This document shows, piece after piece, positions 1 through 8,151 of a DNA stretch of 64,000 bases. Source of the DNA: Kineococcus sp. NBC_00420 (lineage in GTDB: Bacteria; Actinomycetota; Actinomycetes; Actinomycetales; Kineococcaceae). The notes beneath the pieces were generated by a model. It searched no databases. It had not been told where the DNA came from and worked only from the letters and a program-made list of their open reading frames with translations. A program made the translations under genes and the position numbers. The stretch covers positions 4,340,001 through 4,404,000 of the forward strand of contig NZ_CP107930.1 of assembly GCF_036021035.1 (NCBI RefSeq). The letters run 5' to 3'. Position 1 is the first letter of the stretch. Each line of letters begins with the position of its first letter.

Positions 1-2
1 AG

Positions 3-221
3 GACGGCACGACGAAGGACCTGGTGTTCGGGATCGGTGAGCTCGTCCGCTACCTCAGCCGGTTCATGGTGCTCGAGGCGGGGGACGTCATCAACACCGG
101 GACCCCGGCGGGGGTGGCCCTGGGCCGGCCCGACCCCAAGCCGTACCTGCGGGCCGGGCAGGTCGTGGAGTGCGAGATCGACGGCCTCGGCCGCATGCGG
201 CAGACGGTGGGGGCGGCCTGA
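3..221 (+). CDS. Fumarylacetoacetate hydrolase family protein, C-terminal part (probable 2,4-diketo-3-deoxy-L-fuconate hydrolase)
   Basis: Only the last ~72 codons are in the window; the 5' end lies beyond the left edge. The visible part carries the FAH C-terminal signature: a [21 protein letters not shown] stretch followed by the INTGTPAGV loop that shapes the active site. In the oxidative L-fucose route, enzymes of this family hydrolyse 2,4-diketo-3-deoxy-L-fuconate to pyruvate and L-lactate. The family assignment is seen in the sequence. The substrate is inferred from the next gene, an L-fuconate dehydratase, which starts at the ATG overlapping this stop (CTGATG), so the two are translationally coupled. 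Other FAH hydrolases or isomerases cannot be excluded on sequence alone. Confidence 0.8.
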   Translation, partial: DGTTKDLVFGIGELVRYLSRFMVLEAGDVINTGTPAGVALGRPDPKPYLRAGQVVECEIDGLGRMRQTVGAA

Positions 222-1540
222 TGGCCCGGTTCACGACGTTCACGACCCACGACGTGCGGTTCCCGACCTCGCGCGACCTCGACGGCTCCGACGCGATGAA
301 CCCCGACCCGGACTACTCCGCCGCCTACCTCGTCATCGGCACCGACGATGCCGACGGGCTGCAGGGGCACGGTTTCGCGTTCACCATCGGCCGCGGCAAC
401 GACGTGCAGGTCGCGGCCATCGACGCCCTCGCCGGCCACCTCCTCGGCCGTGACGTCGACGCGGTGCTCGACGACATGGGCGCCACCTGGAAGTCCTTCG
501 TCGACGACTCGCAGCTGCGCTGGCTGGGACCCGAGAAGGGCGTCATGCACATGGCGATCTCGGCGGTCGTCAACGCGCTCTGGGACCTGCGGGCCAAACG
601 GGCCGGTCTGCCGTTGTGGGACCTGCTGGGGCGCATGTCCCCGGAGGAGCTCGTCGCGCTCGTCGACTTCCGCTACCTGACCGACGCGCTGACCCGCGAC
701 GACGCGCTGCAGATCCTGCGCGCCGCGGAACCGGGGCGGGCCGCCCGCCGGGAGGAGCTGCTGAGCCGTGGTTTCCCCGCCTACACGACGACGCCCGGCT
801 GGCTCGGCTACTCCGACGAGAAGCTCGTGCGGCTCGCCCACGAGGCCGTCGCGGAGGGTTTCACCCAGATCAAGCTGAAGGTCGGCGCGAACGTCGAGGA
901 CGACGTGCGGAGGATGCGCATCGCGCGGGAGGCCGTCGGACCGGACGTGCGGATCGCCGTCGACGCCAACCAGCGCTGGGACGTCGGCCCCGCGATCGAG
1001 TGGATCGGAGCGCTCGCGCCGTTCGACCCGTGGTGGGTGGAGGAACCGACGAGCCCCGACGACGTCCTCGGCCACGCCGCGATCCGCCGGGCCGTGAGCC
1101 CCGTGAAGATCGCCACGGGTGAGCACGTGCAGAACCGGATCGTGTTCAAGCAGCTCCTCCAGGCCGGTTCCCTCGACGTGCTGCAGATCGACGCGGCCCG
1201 GGTCGCGGGGGTCAACGAGAACGTGGCGATCCTGCTGCTCGCCGCGAAGTTCGGCGTCCCGGTCTGCCCGCACGCGGGCGGCGTGGGGTTGTGCGAACTC
1301 GTGCAGCACCTGTCGATGTTCGACTTCGTCGCCGTCGCGGGCACCACGCAGGACCGGGTGATCGAGTACGTCGACCACCTGCACGAGCACTTCGTCGACC
1401 CCGTCGACGTCTCCGGCGGGTGCTACCACGCGCCGCGGAACCCGGGTTTCAGCGCAGAGATCCACCCGGGGACCCTGCAGCACTTCGCCTTCCCGGACGG
1501 CGCCGAGTGGCGCCCCGTCGCGACGGAGGTGCCGGCGTGA
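221..1540 (+). CDS. fucD: L-fuconate dehydratase (enolase superfamily)
   Basis: Enzyme of 439 residues that dehydrates L-fuconate to 2-keto-3-deoxy-L-fuconate in the cytoplasm. With the ATG at 221 as start, the residues fall at K218/K220 (KLK motif), D248 (AVDAN), E274 (WVEEPT), E301 (ATGEH) and H351 (CPHAGG). These are the same numbers as the catalytic bases and Mg2+ ligands I recall for Xanthomonas campestris FucD, which supports both the start and the substrate. The N-terminal capping domain begins [20 protein letters not shown], typical of fuconate dehydratases. The ATG overlaps the upstream hydrolase stop, and the stop overlaps the next GTG (GTGA), so hydrolase, dehydratase and SDR are one translationally coupled unit. 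Confidence 0.95.
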   Translation: MARFTTFTTHDVRFPTSRDLDGSDAMNPDPDYSAAYLVIGTDDADGLQGHGFAFTIGRGNDVQVAAIDALAGHLLGRDVDAVLDDMGATWKSFVDDSQLRWLGPEKGVMHMAISAVVNALWDLRAKRAGLPLWDLLGRMSPEELVALVDFRYLTDALTRDDALQILRAAEPGRAARREELLSRGFPAYTTTPGWLGYSDEKLVRLAHEAVAEGFTQIKLKVGANVEDDVRRMRIAREAVGPDVRIAVDANQRWDVGPAIEWIGALAPFDPWWVEEPTSPDDVLGHAAIRRAVSPVKIATGEHVQNRIVFKQLLQAGSLDVLQIDAARVAGVNENVAILLLAAKFGVPVCPHAGGVGLCELVQHLSMFDFVAVAGTTQDRVIEYVDHLHEHFVDPVDVSGGCYHAPRNPGFSAEIHPGTLQHFAFPDGAEWRPVATEVPA

Positions 1541-2283
1541 GCGGGATGGACGGGCTGCGGGTGCTGGTGACCGGGGGCGCCTCGGGGATCGGCGCGGCCA
1601 CGGCGGCACGCTTCGAGGAGGAGGGGGCGCGGGTCGTCGTGCTCGACCGGGAACGCGCGGAGGGGTTCACCTCGGTGGTGGCCGACCTCTCCGACGACGC
1701 CTCCGTCCGAGCGGCGGTCGCGGAGGCCGTCGAGACCCTCGGCGGGCTCGACGTCCTGGTCAACAACGCGGGGATCGGAGCGACCGGGAGCGTCGCCGAC
1801 AACGACGACGAGGAGTGGCACCGCGTGTTCGACGTCAACGTGCTGGGCATCGTGCGCACCACCCGGGCCGCGCTGCCGGCCCTGCGCGCCTCCGAGCACG
1901 CGGCCGTGGTGAACACGTGCTCCATCGCGGCGTGGACGGGACTGCCGCAGCGCGCCGTCTACTCTGCCACCAAGGGCGCCGTGCAGGCGCTCACCCTCGC
2001 GATGGCCGCCGACCACCTGGCCGACGGGATCCGGGTCAACTGCGTGAACCCGGGGACGGCGGACACGCCATGGGTGCAGCGCCTGCTCGACGCCAGCGCC
2101 GACCCGGCCGCCGAACGGGCTGCGCTGCAGGCCCGGCAGCCCACCGGACGCCTGGTGAGCGCGGAGGAGGTCGCGCACGCGATCGTCCACCTCGCCGACC
2201 CGCGGTCCTCGGCCACCACCGGCGTCGCGCTGGCGGTGGACGGTGGCCTGCACACGCTCCGTCTCCCCGCCCGGAGCGTGTGA
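1537..2283 (+). CDS. SDR oxidoreductase, probable 2-keto-3-deoxy-L-fuconate dehydrogenase
   Basis: Classical short-chain dehydrogenase of 248 residues. It shows the nucleotide-binding TGGASGIG motif near the N terminus, NNAG, and the catalytic Tyr/Lys in YSATKGA. The C-terminal AVDGG is also typical. NAD(P)-dependent oxidation of 2-keto-3-deoxy-L-fuconate to the 2,4-diketo acid is inferred from its place between the dehydratase and the other fucose genes. An L-fucose 1-dehydrogenase role is the main alternative, but the following aldo-keto reductase fits that better. The GTG at 1537 overlaps the fucD stop; an in-frame ATG at 1546 is a possible alternative start. Confidence 0.85.
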   Translation: MSGMDGLRVLVTGGASGIGAATAARFEEEGARVVVLDRERAEGFTSVVADLSDDASVRAAVAEAVETLGGLDVLVNNAGIGATGSVADNDDEEWHRVFDVNVLGIVRTTRAALPALRASEHAAVVNTCSIAAWTGLPQRAVYSATKGAVQALTLAMAADHLADGIRVNCVNPGTADTPWVQRLLDASADPAAERAALQARQPTGRLVSAEEVAHAIVHLADPRSSATTGVALAVDGGLHTLRLPARSV

Positions 2284-2284
2284 C

Positions 2285-3256
2285 GTGCTGGACCTCGGGC
2301 GCTGGGGATTGGGCGCGGCCGCCCTCGGGAACCTCTACACGGCCGTGGACGACGCCACCGCCCGCGCGACCGTCGACGCCTGCTGGGACGCCGGGATCCG
2401 CTACGTCGACACCGCACCGCACTACGGGCTCGGGCTGTCGGAGCAGCGGGTGGGTGCCGCGTTGCGCGAGCGGCCCCGCGGTGAGTTCGTGCTGGAGACC
2501 AAGGTGGGCCGGCTGCTGAGACCGGTGCCCGCCCAGGGACGCGACAACGAGGGCGGGTTCGACGTCCCCGCGGCCTTCGAGCGGGTCTGGGACTTCTCCG
2601 CGGCGGGGGTGCGGAGGTCGGTGGAGGAGAGCCTGGCACGTCTCGGGCTGGACCGCATCGACGTCGCCCTCGTGCACGACCCCGACGATCACGTCGAGGA
2701 GGCCCGGGCCGGGGCGTTCCCGGAACTCCTGCGGATGCGCGAGGAGGGACTGATCGCCGCCGTCGGCGTCGGGATGAACCAGACGGAACTCCCGACCCGC
2801 TTCGTCGAGGAGTTCGACCTCGACGTCGTCCTCGTCGCCGGGCGCTACCACCTGCTCGACGCGAGCGCGCTGACGGAGCTGTTGCCGACCGCGGTGCGCC
2901 GGGGGACGGCCGTCGTCCTCGGCGGGGTGTTCGCCTCCGGGATCCTGGCCCACGACGATCCGCCGGCCGAGGCCACCTACGCCTACGCACCGGCGCCGGC
3001 GGAACTGCTGGAGCGGGCGCGGCGGATCGCGGTGGTCGCCCGCGAGCACGGGACGACGTTGCCGGCGGTGGCGGTGCAGGCCGCTTCCGCGCACCCGGGC
3101 GTCGCCTCGCTCGTGCTGGGGATGCGTTCCCCGGCGGAGGTCGCCCGCAACGCGGCGCTCTTCGACACCCCGGTGCCCCCGGAGGCCTGGGAGGCGTTGC
3201 AGCGCGAACACCTGCTGCCCGCGGGGATGCCGGTGCCGACGGAGGCCGGCGCATGA
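2285..3256 (+). CDS. Aldo-keto reductase, probable L-fucose dehydrogenase
   Basis: Protein of 323 residues with an AKR (beta/alpha)8 fold. The catalytic tetrad is visible at about D42 and Y47 (DTAPHYG), K73 (LETKVG) and H131 (LVHDPDD). The LSEQRVGAAL stretch after the Tyr is characteristic of the galactose/fucose dehydrogenase branch, which oxidises L-fucose at C1 to the lactone. The GTG at 2285 is chosen because GGAG at 2273-2276 lies 8 nt upstream and the SDR stop is at 2283; an in-frame earlier start would overlap the SDR. The stop overlaps the next ATG (ATGA). Substrate is inferred from the cluster. Confidence 0.85.
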   Translation: MLDLGRWGLGAAALGNLYTAVDDATARATVDACWDAGIRYVDTAPHYGLGLSEQRVGAALRERPRGEFVLETKVGRLLRPVPAQGRDNEGGFDVPAAFERVWDFSAAGVRRSVEESLARLGLDRIDVALVHDPDDHVEEARAGAFPELLRMREEGLIAAVGVGMNQTELPTRFVEEFDLDVVLVAGRYHLLDASALTELLPTAVRRGTAVVLGGVFASGILAHDDPPAEATYAYAPAPAELLERARRIAVVAREHGTTLPAVAVQAASAHPGVASLVLGMRSPAEVARNAALFDTPVPPEAWEALQREHLLPAGMPVPTEAGA

Positions 3257-4080
3257 CCTCGGTGATCGACGCCCACCACCACCTCTGGAACCCCGCGGTC
3301 CGCGCGTACCCGTGGATGGTGGACGAACTGGCGAAACCCTTCACCCTCGAGGACCTGCGGCAGGTGACGGCGTCGGCCGGGGTGGACCGCACCCTGCTCG
3401 TCCAGACCGTCTCCGACCTCGCCGAGACGCGGGAGTTCCTCGCGACCGCGGCTGCGTCGCAGGGGCTCATCGCCGGCGTCGTCGGCTGGGTGGAACCCAC
3501 CGGCGACGTCGCGGGGCAGATCGCGGAACTCCGGGACGGGCCGGGGGGCGACCTCCTCGTCGGGGTCCGCCACCAGGTCGAGGACGAGGCCGACCCGGAC
3601 TGGTTCGCCCGTCCCGGGGTGGTGGACGGTGCGCGGTCGGCCGCCGGCGCGGGGTTGGTGACCGACCTGCTCGTGCGCTTCGACCAGCTCCCGTCGGCGA
3701 CGAGGCTCGTGGACGCGGTGCCCGACGGTCGTTTCGTCCTCGACCACGGGGCCAAACCCCCGATGGGTACCGAGGACTACGGCGTGTGGGAGACCGGGGT
3801 CCGGGAGGTCGCCCGCCGCCCGCAGGTCGTCGGCAAGCTCTCCGGGCTCTTCACCCTGGACCACCAGGAACTCCTCCCCGTCGCCGTCGCCCACCTGATC
3901 GACGTCTTCGGTCCGGACCGGCTGGTCTTCGGGACCGACTGGCCGGTCAGCACCCTCGCCCAGGAGTACGCCGACGTCGTGGCCCGCACCCGGGAACTCC
4001 TGAGCGGGTTCTCGACCTCCGAACGCGACGCCGTCCTGGCCGGGAACGCCGTCTCCACCTACCAGCTGCAACCCCTCTGA
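3253..4080 (+). CDS. Amidohydrolase-family lactonase, probable L-fuconolactonase
   Basis: TIM-barrel metal-dependent hydrolase of 275 residues. The N-terminal DAHHHLWNP motif supplies the first metal-binding histidines, and the C-terminal FGTDWPVS carries the catalytic Asp. This architecture (Amidohydro_2) is used by L-fuconolactonases and L-rhamnonolactonases, which open the 1,5-lactone made by the sugar dehydrogenase. The gene follows the aldo-keto reductase with an ATGA overlap, so product and enzyme are adjacent in both pathway and operon. Rhamnonolactone is a possible second substrate. Confidence 0.85.
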   Translation: MTSVIDAHHHLWNPAVRAYPWMVDELAKPFTLEDLRQVTASAGVDRTLLVQTVSDLAETREFLATAAASQGLIAGVVGWVEPTGDVAGQIAELRDGPGGDLLVGVRHQVEDEADPDWFARPGVVDGARSAAGAGLVTDLLVRFDQLPSATRLVDAVPDGRFVLDHGAKPPMGTEDYGVWETGVREVARRPQVVGKLSGLFTLDHQELLPVAVAHLIDVFGPDRLVFGTDWPVSTLAQEYADVVARTRELLSGFSTSERDAVLAGNAVSTYQLQPL

Positions 4081-4093
4081 GAGGAACCGCACC

Positions 4094-5434
4094 GTGGCCA
4101 TGTTCACCGACGCCCCGCAGCGTCCCGAGCTGTACCGGAAGTTCGAACGCGAGGTCCCGCAGTGGTACCGGGACGTCAAGTTCGGGATCTTCGTCCACTG
4201 GGGTGCCTACTCGGTGCCGGCCTGGGCCGAACCCATCGGCGAGCTCGGCACGATCGACCCCCACGAGTGGATGAAGCACAACCCCTACGCCGAGTGGTAC
4301 GCGAACACCATCCGCCTCGACGGCTCTCCCGCCCAGCAGCACCACGCGGAGGTGCACGGCGGGAAGCCCTACGACGAGTTCCTCGACGAGTGGTCCGCGT
4401 CGGAGTTCGACCCGGTCGACCTGGTGGCGCTCTTCCGGCGCGCGGGTGCGGGGTACCTCGTCCCGACCACCAAGCACCACGACGGCATCACGTTGTGGGA
4501 CGCCCCGGGCACGGGAACCCGCAACACCGTGGCCCGCGGCCCGCGGCGGGACATCGTCGCCGAGTTCGCGGCGGCCGCCCGCGCCGCCGGGATGAAGTTC
4601 GGCACCTACTACTCCGGCGGCCTCGACTGGCACTTCACCGACCTGGCCCCGCACGACGGCGACCCGCTGCTGGAGAACCGCCCCGTGGACGCGGCGTACA
4701 ACTCCTACGCCTTCGCCCACGTCGCCGACCTCATCGCGAAGTACGCCCCGGACGTCCTCTGGGGTGACATCGAGTGGCCCGACGCAGGCAAGCCCGACGG
4801 CCCGGAGAGCTTCGCCCGCATCCTCGAGCGGTACTACGCCGCCGTGCCCGAGGGTGTGGTCAACGACCGCTGGGGACTGACGCACTGGGACTTCCGGACG
4901 AGTGAGTACCAGGCCGGTCGCGACGCCGAGTCGCAGGGCGTGTGGGAGAACTGCCGCGGGATCGGGTACTCGTTCGGCTACAACCAGGTCGAGGACGCCT
5001 CGCACTACCTGGACGGGCCGGGCGCGGTGCGCCACCTGCTGGACGTCGTCTCCCGCGGCGGGAACTTCCTGCTCAACGTCGGTCCGGACGAGGCCGGTCG
5101 CATCCCGGAACTGCAGCGGCGCTGCCTCGAACAGGTCGGGGACTGGATGGAGCTGAACTCCACCGCGGTGCACGGGACGACGACGTGGGTGGAGGGTTCC
5201 GCCTCGGAGGAGCCGTGGGTCCGCTTCACCCGCAGCGGTGACGTCGTGCACGCCGTCGTCGACGCGACCGGCCCGGTGACCCTCGACGTCCCCGCCGGGT
5301 CGCTCTCGCCCGCTTCGGCCCGGCTGCCCGACGGCACTCCGGTGCCGGCGCGGGAGGAGGACGGCCGGGTCGTGCTCGAGGTCCCCGCCGCGACGGTGCC
5401 CGGTCCGGTCGTGGTGGACCTCGACCTGGCGTGA
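4094..5434 (+). CDS. Alpha-L-fucosidase, GH29
   Basis: Protein of 446 residues with no signal peptide, so it acts in the cytoplasm on imported fucosides. The N-terminal block KFGIFVHWGAYSVPAW is the GH29 hallmark. The catalytic nucleophile is the Asp of VLWGDIEWPD, residue 225 when counted from the GTG at 4094. A short beta-sandwich follows at the C terminus. GAGG at 4081-4084 lies 9 nt before the GTG; the ATG at 4100 is a possible alternative. It ends the fucose operon, three bases from the convergent GntR gene. It would release L-fucose for the enzymes encoded upstream. Confidence 0.95.
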   Translation: MAMFTDAPQRPELYRKFEREVPQWYRDVKFGIFVHWGAYSVPAWAEPIGELGTIDPHEWMKHNPYAEWYANTIRLDGSPAQQHHAEVHGGKPYDEFLDEWSASEFDPVDLVALFRRAGAGYLVPTTKHHDGITLWDAPGTGTRNTVARGPRRDIVAEFAAAARAAGMKFGTYYSGGLDWHFTDLAPHDGDPLLENRPVDAAYNSYAFAHVADLIAKYAPDVLWGDIEWPDAGKPDGPESFARILERYYAAVPEGVVNDRWGLTHWDFRTSEYQAGRDAESQGVWENCRGIGYSFGYNQVEDASHYLDGPGAVRHLLDVVSRGGNFLLNVGPDEAGRIPELQRRCLEQVGDWMELNSTAVHGTTTWVEGSASEEPWVRFTRSGDVVHAVVDATGPVTLDVPAGSLSPASARLPDGTPVPAREEDGRVVLEVPAATVPGPVVVDLDLA

Positions 5435-5437
5435 CGG

Positions 5438-6145
5438 TCAGTCGGGCGGGAGAGGTCCCTCGCCACCGTGGTCGGCACTGACCGACCGCAACCACTGCTC
5501 GACGCCCGCGACGTGGACCTCGGCCCAGGCCCGGGCCACGTCGTGCCGGCGCGTGGCCATCGCCTGCTGGATGGCGCGGTGCTCGTCGAGGGTCCGGGTC
5601 GTCGCGGACTCCTGGGTCAGCCCGCGCCACACGCGGGCCCGGTGCAGCGGGCCGGAGAAGCTCTCGATGAGAGAGGCGAGGACGGAGTTCCCGGACCCCA
5701 GGGCGATCCGCCGGTGGAACTCCTGGTCGTTGGCGACCAGGTCCTCCACGGTGGGGTCGGGACCCAGTTCGTCGAGCAGGTCGGCGAGTGCGGTGATCTC
5801 GGCGTCGTCCATGCGGGTCGTCGCCATCGACGTCGCGGCGGGTTCGAGCAGTCGGCGGACCTCGAGGAACTCCAGCAGCGAGTCGTCGCGCTGGACGTCC
5901 ACGACGAACGTCACGGCGTCCAGCATCACCCCGGGTTCGAGGCTGGAGACGTAGGTGCCGTCCCCCTGCCGGACGTCGAGGACGTTGATGAGGGCCAGCG
6001 CCCGGACGGCTTCGCGCAGCGAGTTGCGGGACAGCCCGAGGGCGGCGCTGAGTTCCGCCTCGCGGGGCAGCCGGTCACCCGGCCGGAGTTCCCCGCCGAG
6101 GATCATCTGCTTGATCTGCTCGATGGCCTCGTCGGTGAGCGCCAC
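5438..6145 (-). CDS. GntR-family (FadR/FCD) transcriptional regulator
   Basis: Protein of 235 residues. The N-terminal winged helix (about residues 5-70; PGDRLPREAELSAALGLS followed by REAVRAL) is followed by an all-helical FCD ligand domain containing EFLEVRRLLEP, DQEFHRRIA and DEHRAI, the motifs that place the metal-binding Asp and His residues. FCD regulators usually sense sugar acids or other carboxylates. The gene is separated by a single base from the upstream mutarotase and converges on the fucosidase, so it is the likely local repressor of the fucose operon. Its ligand is probably a fuconate-pathway intermediate, which is inference. Confidence 0.9.
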   Translation of the reverse strand: MALTDEAIEQIKQMILGGELRPGDRLPREAELSAALGLSRNSLREAVRALALINVLDVRQGDGTYVSSLEPGVMLDAVTFVVDVQRDDSLLEFLEVRRLLEPAATSMATTRMDDAEITALADLLDELGPDPTVEDLVANDQEFHRRIALGSGNSVLASLIESFSGPLHRARVWRGLTQESATTRTLDEHRAIQQAMATRRHDVARAWAEVHVAGVEQWLRSVSADHGGEGPLPPD

Positions 6146-6146
6146 G

Positions 6147-6476
6147 TCAGCCGTTCCCGCCCTGCTGGTCCCGGAAGCTCCACACGAACGGCAGGCCGTC
6201 GTCCCCGCCGGAGTAGTCGTCGGCCGCCGACTGCAGGGGGGTCACCCGCGCCTGCCAGGCCAGGTTCGCGGGGTGGTCCCGGAGGTGTTCGCGCATCACC
6301 TGGTAGTCCTCGACGTCGAGCCAGTGGAAGACGTCGCAGCCGTCGCGCCAGATCCGCCAGTCACGCACCCCGGCCTCGGCCAGGGCCTGCAGGAGGTCGT
6401 CGGGAACCCTGGCGTGCAACCGGTCGTAGTCCTCGACCGCGTCCTCGTGCAGGCGGGTGTGCAACGTCCTCTCCAT
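6147..6476 (-). CDS. L-rhamnose/L-fucose mutarotase family protein (RhaM-like)
   Basis: Small protein of 109 residues of the RhaM/YiiL family. Visible hallmarks are the N-terminal TRLHEDAVEDYDRLHARVP helix, RDWRIWRDG, a FHWLDVEDY segment and the C-terminal FVWSF. Members interconvert the alpha and beta anomers of 6-deoxy sugars, feeding the correct anomer to the sugar dehydrogenase. The ATG at 6476 is the first start, and the gene lies one base ahead of the gntR gene, as an apparent two-gene operon opposite the fucose operon. Fucose as substrate is inferred from context. Confidence 0.88.
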   Translation of the reverse strand: MERTLHTRLHEDAVEDYDRLHARVPDDLLQALAEAGVRDWRIWRDGCDVFHWLDVEDYQVMREHLRDHPANLAWQARVTPLQSAADDYSGGDDGLPFVWSFRDQQGGNG

Positions 6477-6508
6477 GCCGCAACGCTACCCGCAGTCCCC
6501 CCGGGAGC

Positions 6509-7180
6509 TCAGGGTTGGCGACGTTCGACCCGCCAGGGCCCGGCGTCGTCGAGGGCGGCCGGACCGGCGTCGGCCACGAAGACCAACCGGTCGTGCAACC
6601 GGGAGGTCCGGCCCTGCCAGAACTCCACCTCCCGGGCCCGCACGAGGTACCCACCCCAGTGCGGGGGCACCGGCACGTCGTCCGCGGAACCGGTGTCCGG
6701 CCAGCGTTCCCGCAGTTCCGCCTCGCGCGCGTGCAGCGCCGCGGCGGAGGGGACGGTCTGCGACTGCTCGCTCGTCCAGGCCCCGATGCGGGAACCGTGG
6801 GGACGGCTGACGAAGTAGGCCCCGGTCTCGGCCCGGGGGACCTCCTCGGCCACACCCCGGACGGAGACCTGACGGTGCAGGCCGTGCCAGCCGAAGAGCA
6901 GCGCGACCCGCGGGTCGTGGGCGATCCCGTGGGCCTTGCGGGAACGCTGGTTGGTGAAGAACACGAACCCCCGGCCGTCGACGGCCTTGAGCAGCACGGT
7001 GCGGGCCGAGACACCGTCGGTGTCCACCGTCGCGACGGTCATCGCGTTGGGTTCGACCACGTCGGCGGCCACGGCGGCGGAGTACCAGTCCTGGAACTGC
7101 GCGAGCGGTGTCGCGGCGAGGGTCGACTCGTCGAAGGGCGTGGTGCCGTAGTCGACACGACGGGCAGCGGGGTCTTCCAC
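6509..7180 (-). CDS. pdxH: Pyridoxamine/pyridoxine 5'-phosphate oxidase
   Basis: FMN-dependent oxidase of 223 residues that makes pyridoxal 5'-phosphate. FMN-binding motifs are visible: SARTVLLK, GFVFFTNQRSRKA and RQVSVRGVAEEV. The substrate-loop SEQSQTVPS and the C-terminal VEFWQGRTSRLHDR with RVERRQP are diagnostic. Length is normal for the family. It starts at a GTG with only a weak upstream purine stretch. It is upstream of and on the same strand as the mutarotase/gntR pair (32-bp gap), but a functional link is not evident. Confidence 0.95.
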   Translation of the reverse strand: MEDPAARRVDYGTTPFDESTLAATPLAQFQDWYSAAVAADVVEPNAMTVATVDTDGVSARTVLLKAVDGRGFVFFTNQRSRKAHGIAHDPRVALLFGWHGLHRQVSVRGVAEEVPRAETGAYFVSRPHGSRIGAWTSEQSQTVPSAAALHAREAELRERWPDTGSADDVPVPPHWGGYLVRAREVEFWQGRTSRLHDRLVFVADAGPAALDDAGPWRVERRQP

Positions 7181-7202
7181 GGGACCACGCTATCCCCGTG
7201 GC

Positions 7203-7886
7203 TCAGCCGCCCGTCAGCCGCCAGGTGGTTCCCGCGGGGAGCTCACGCTCCGCGCCGTCGGGCGTGACGAGGTGCAGCGGCTCCGGACCGACCGCGCGGG
7301 CCCGCGTCCCGTCGCTGACCAGACCGCTGCGTTCGGGGAGACCGATCACGACGCGACCGTGGCGGCGGGACCAGTGCCGGAGTTCCGCCGTGAGCGAGGG
7401 TTCGTGGTGCGGCCGCAGGACGGCCCCGGCGACGCGGTCGAACCCGTGGGTGTCGGTGACGCCGGCGTGGTTCGGGTCCAGTCCCTCCGCGATCGCGATG
7501 TCCGCGCCGAGCAGGACGGCTCCCGCGCTCCCGCCGTAGACCAGCCCGCCGCCGTCGAGGAACGTCCGCAACGGTTGCCAGAGGCCGCGCTGGCGGATCT
7601 CCTGAACCAGGTCGAAGGTGTTGCCGCCCGGGAGGGCCACCACGTCCACCCCGGTCAGGTCGCCGTCCCCGCCGTCCTCACCGTCTTGGCCCACGCCCCA
7701 GGCCTGCACCGTGAACTCGCCCCGGGCGGCCAGCGCGGCGCGGAACCAGCGGACGCTGCCGTCGCGCTGCGCCCCAGGAGCCATCGCGAACGGCCAGAGG
7801 GCGACGCGGCGACCCGGCAGGAACACCTCGTCCCACAGCAGCGCCTCGTCGTGCTCGTCCCCGCCGCCGCCGAGGTGGACCGTCAC
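7203..7886 (-). CDS. Peptidase S51 family (dipeptidase E-like) protein
   Basis: Protein of about 227 residues with the class-I glutamine-amidotransferase-like fold of aspartyl dipeptidases. The nucleophile elbow is GGSAGAVLLG, and the preceding LPGGNTFDLVQ loop forms the oxyanion site. A His-containing segment (THGFDRVAGAVLRPHHEPS) follows. The GTG at 7886 is chosen because homologous-looking sequence (GTG-ACG-GTC-CAC) begins there and the frame upstream is low-complexity. Cytosolic. The substrate is unknown; Asp-X dipeptides are typical for the family. Confidence 0.8.
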   Translation of the reverse strand: MTVHLGGGGDEHDEALLWDEVFLPGRRVALWPFAMAPGAQRDGSVRWFRAALAARGEFTVQAWGVGQDGEDGGDGDLTGVDVVALPGGNTFDLVQEIRQRGLWQPLRTFLDGGGLVYGGSAGAVLLGADIAIAEGLDPNHAGVTDTHGFDRVAGAVLRPHHEPSLTAELRHWSRRHGRVVIGLPERSGLVSDGTRARAVGPEPLHLVTPDGAERELPAGTTWRLTGG

Positions 7887-8120
7887 CCCGTCACCCCGCC
7901 GTGCGTCGTGGCAGCGCTCGGTCGCTCGTCCTCGGCGTCGGTCACCGGACCGGGACGGGACGCCCGTTCGGCGGGCAGGGGTGCGTCGTCGACCTCCACC
8001 CGTCCAGGATGCAGCACGGACGACTCGCGCGAGGTCGGGCCCCGGGTGCGGACGGGGGGTGGGGCACCGCGAGCCCGCTGACGCGCGGACGACCATCGGC
8101 TACCTTGTCGCCGAAGGCTC

Positions 8121-8134
8121 TGGAAACGTTCGCA
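8121..8134. promoter_or_regulatory. Probable LacI-type operator (imperfect palindrome)
   Basis: TGGAAACGTTCGCA reads as an imperfect palindrome around a central ACGT, the usual layout of LacI-family operators with a central CpG. It lies about 18 bp before the LacI-family start at 8152, where autoregulation would be expected. The AACGTT core is shared with the perfect palindrome at 41441-41454. No binding data. Confidence 0.45.
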
Positions 8135-8151
8135 GGGCAGCAGGGGGGGTC

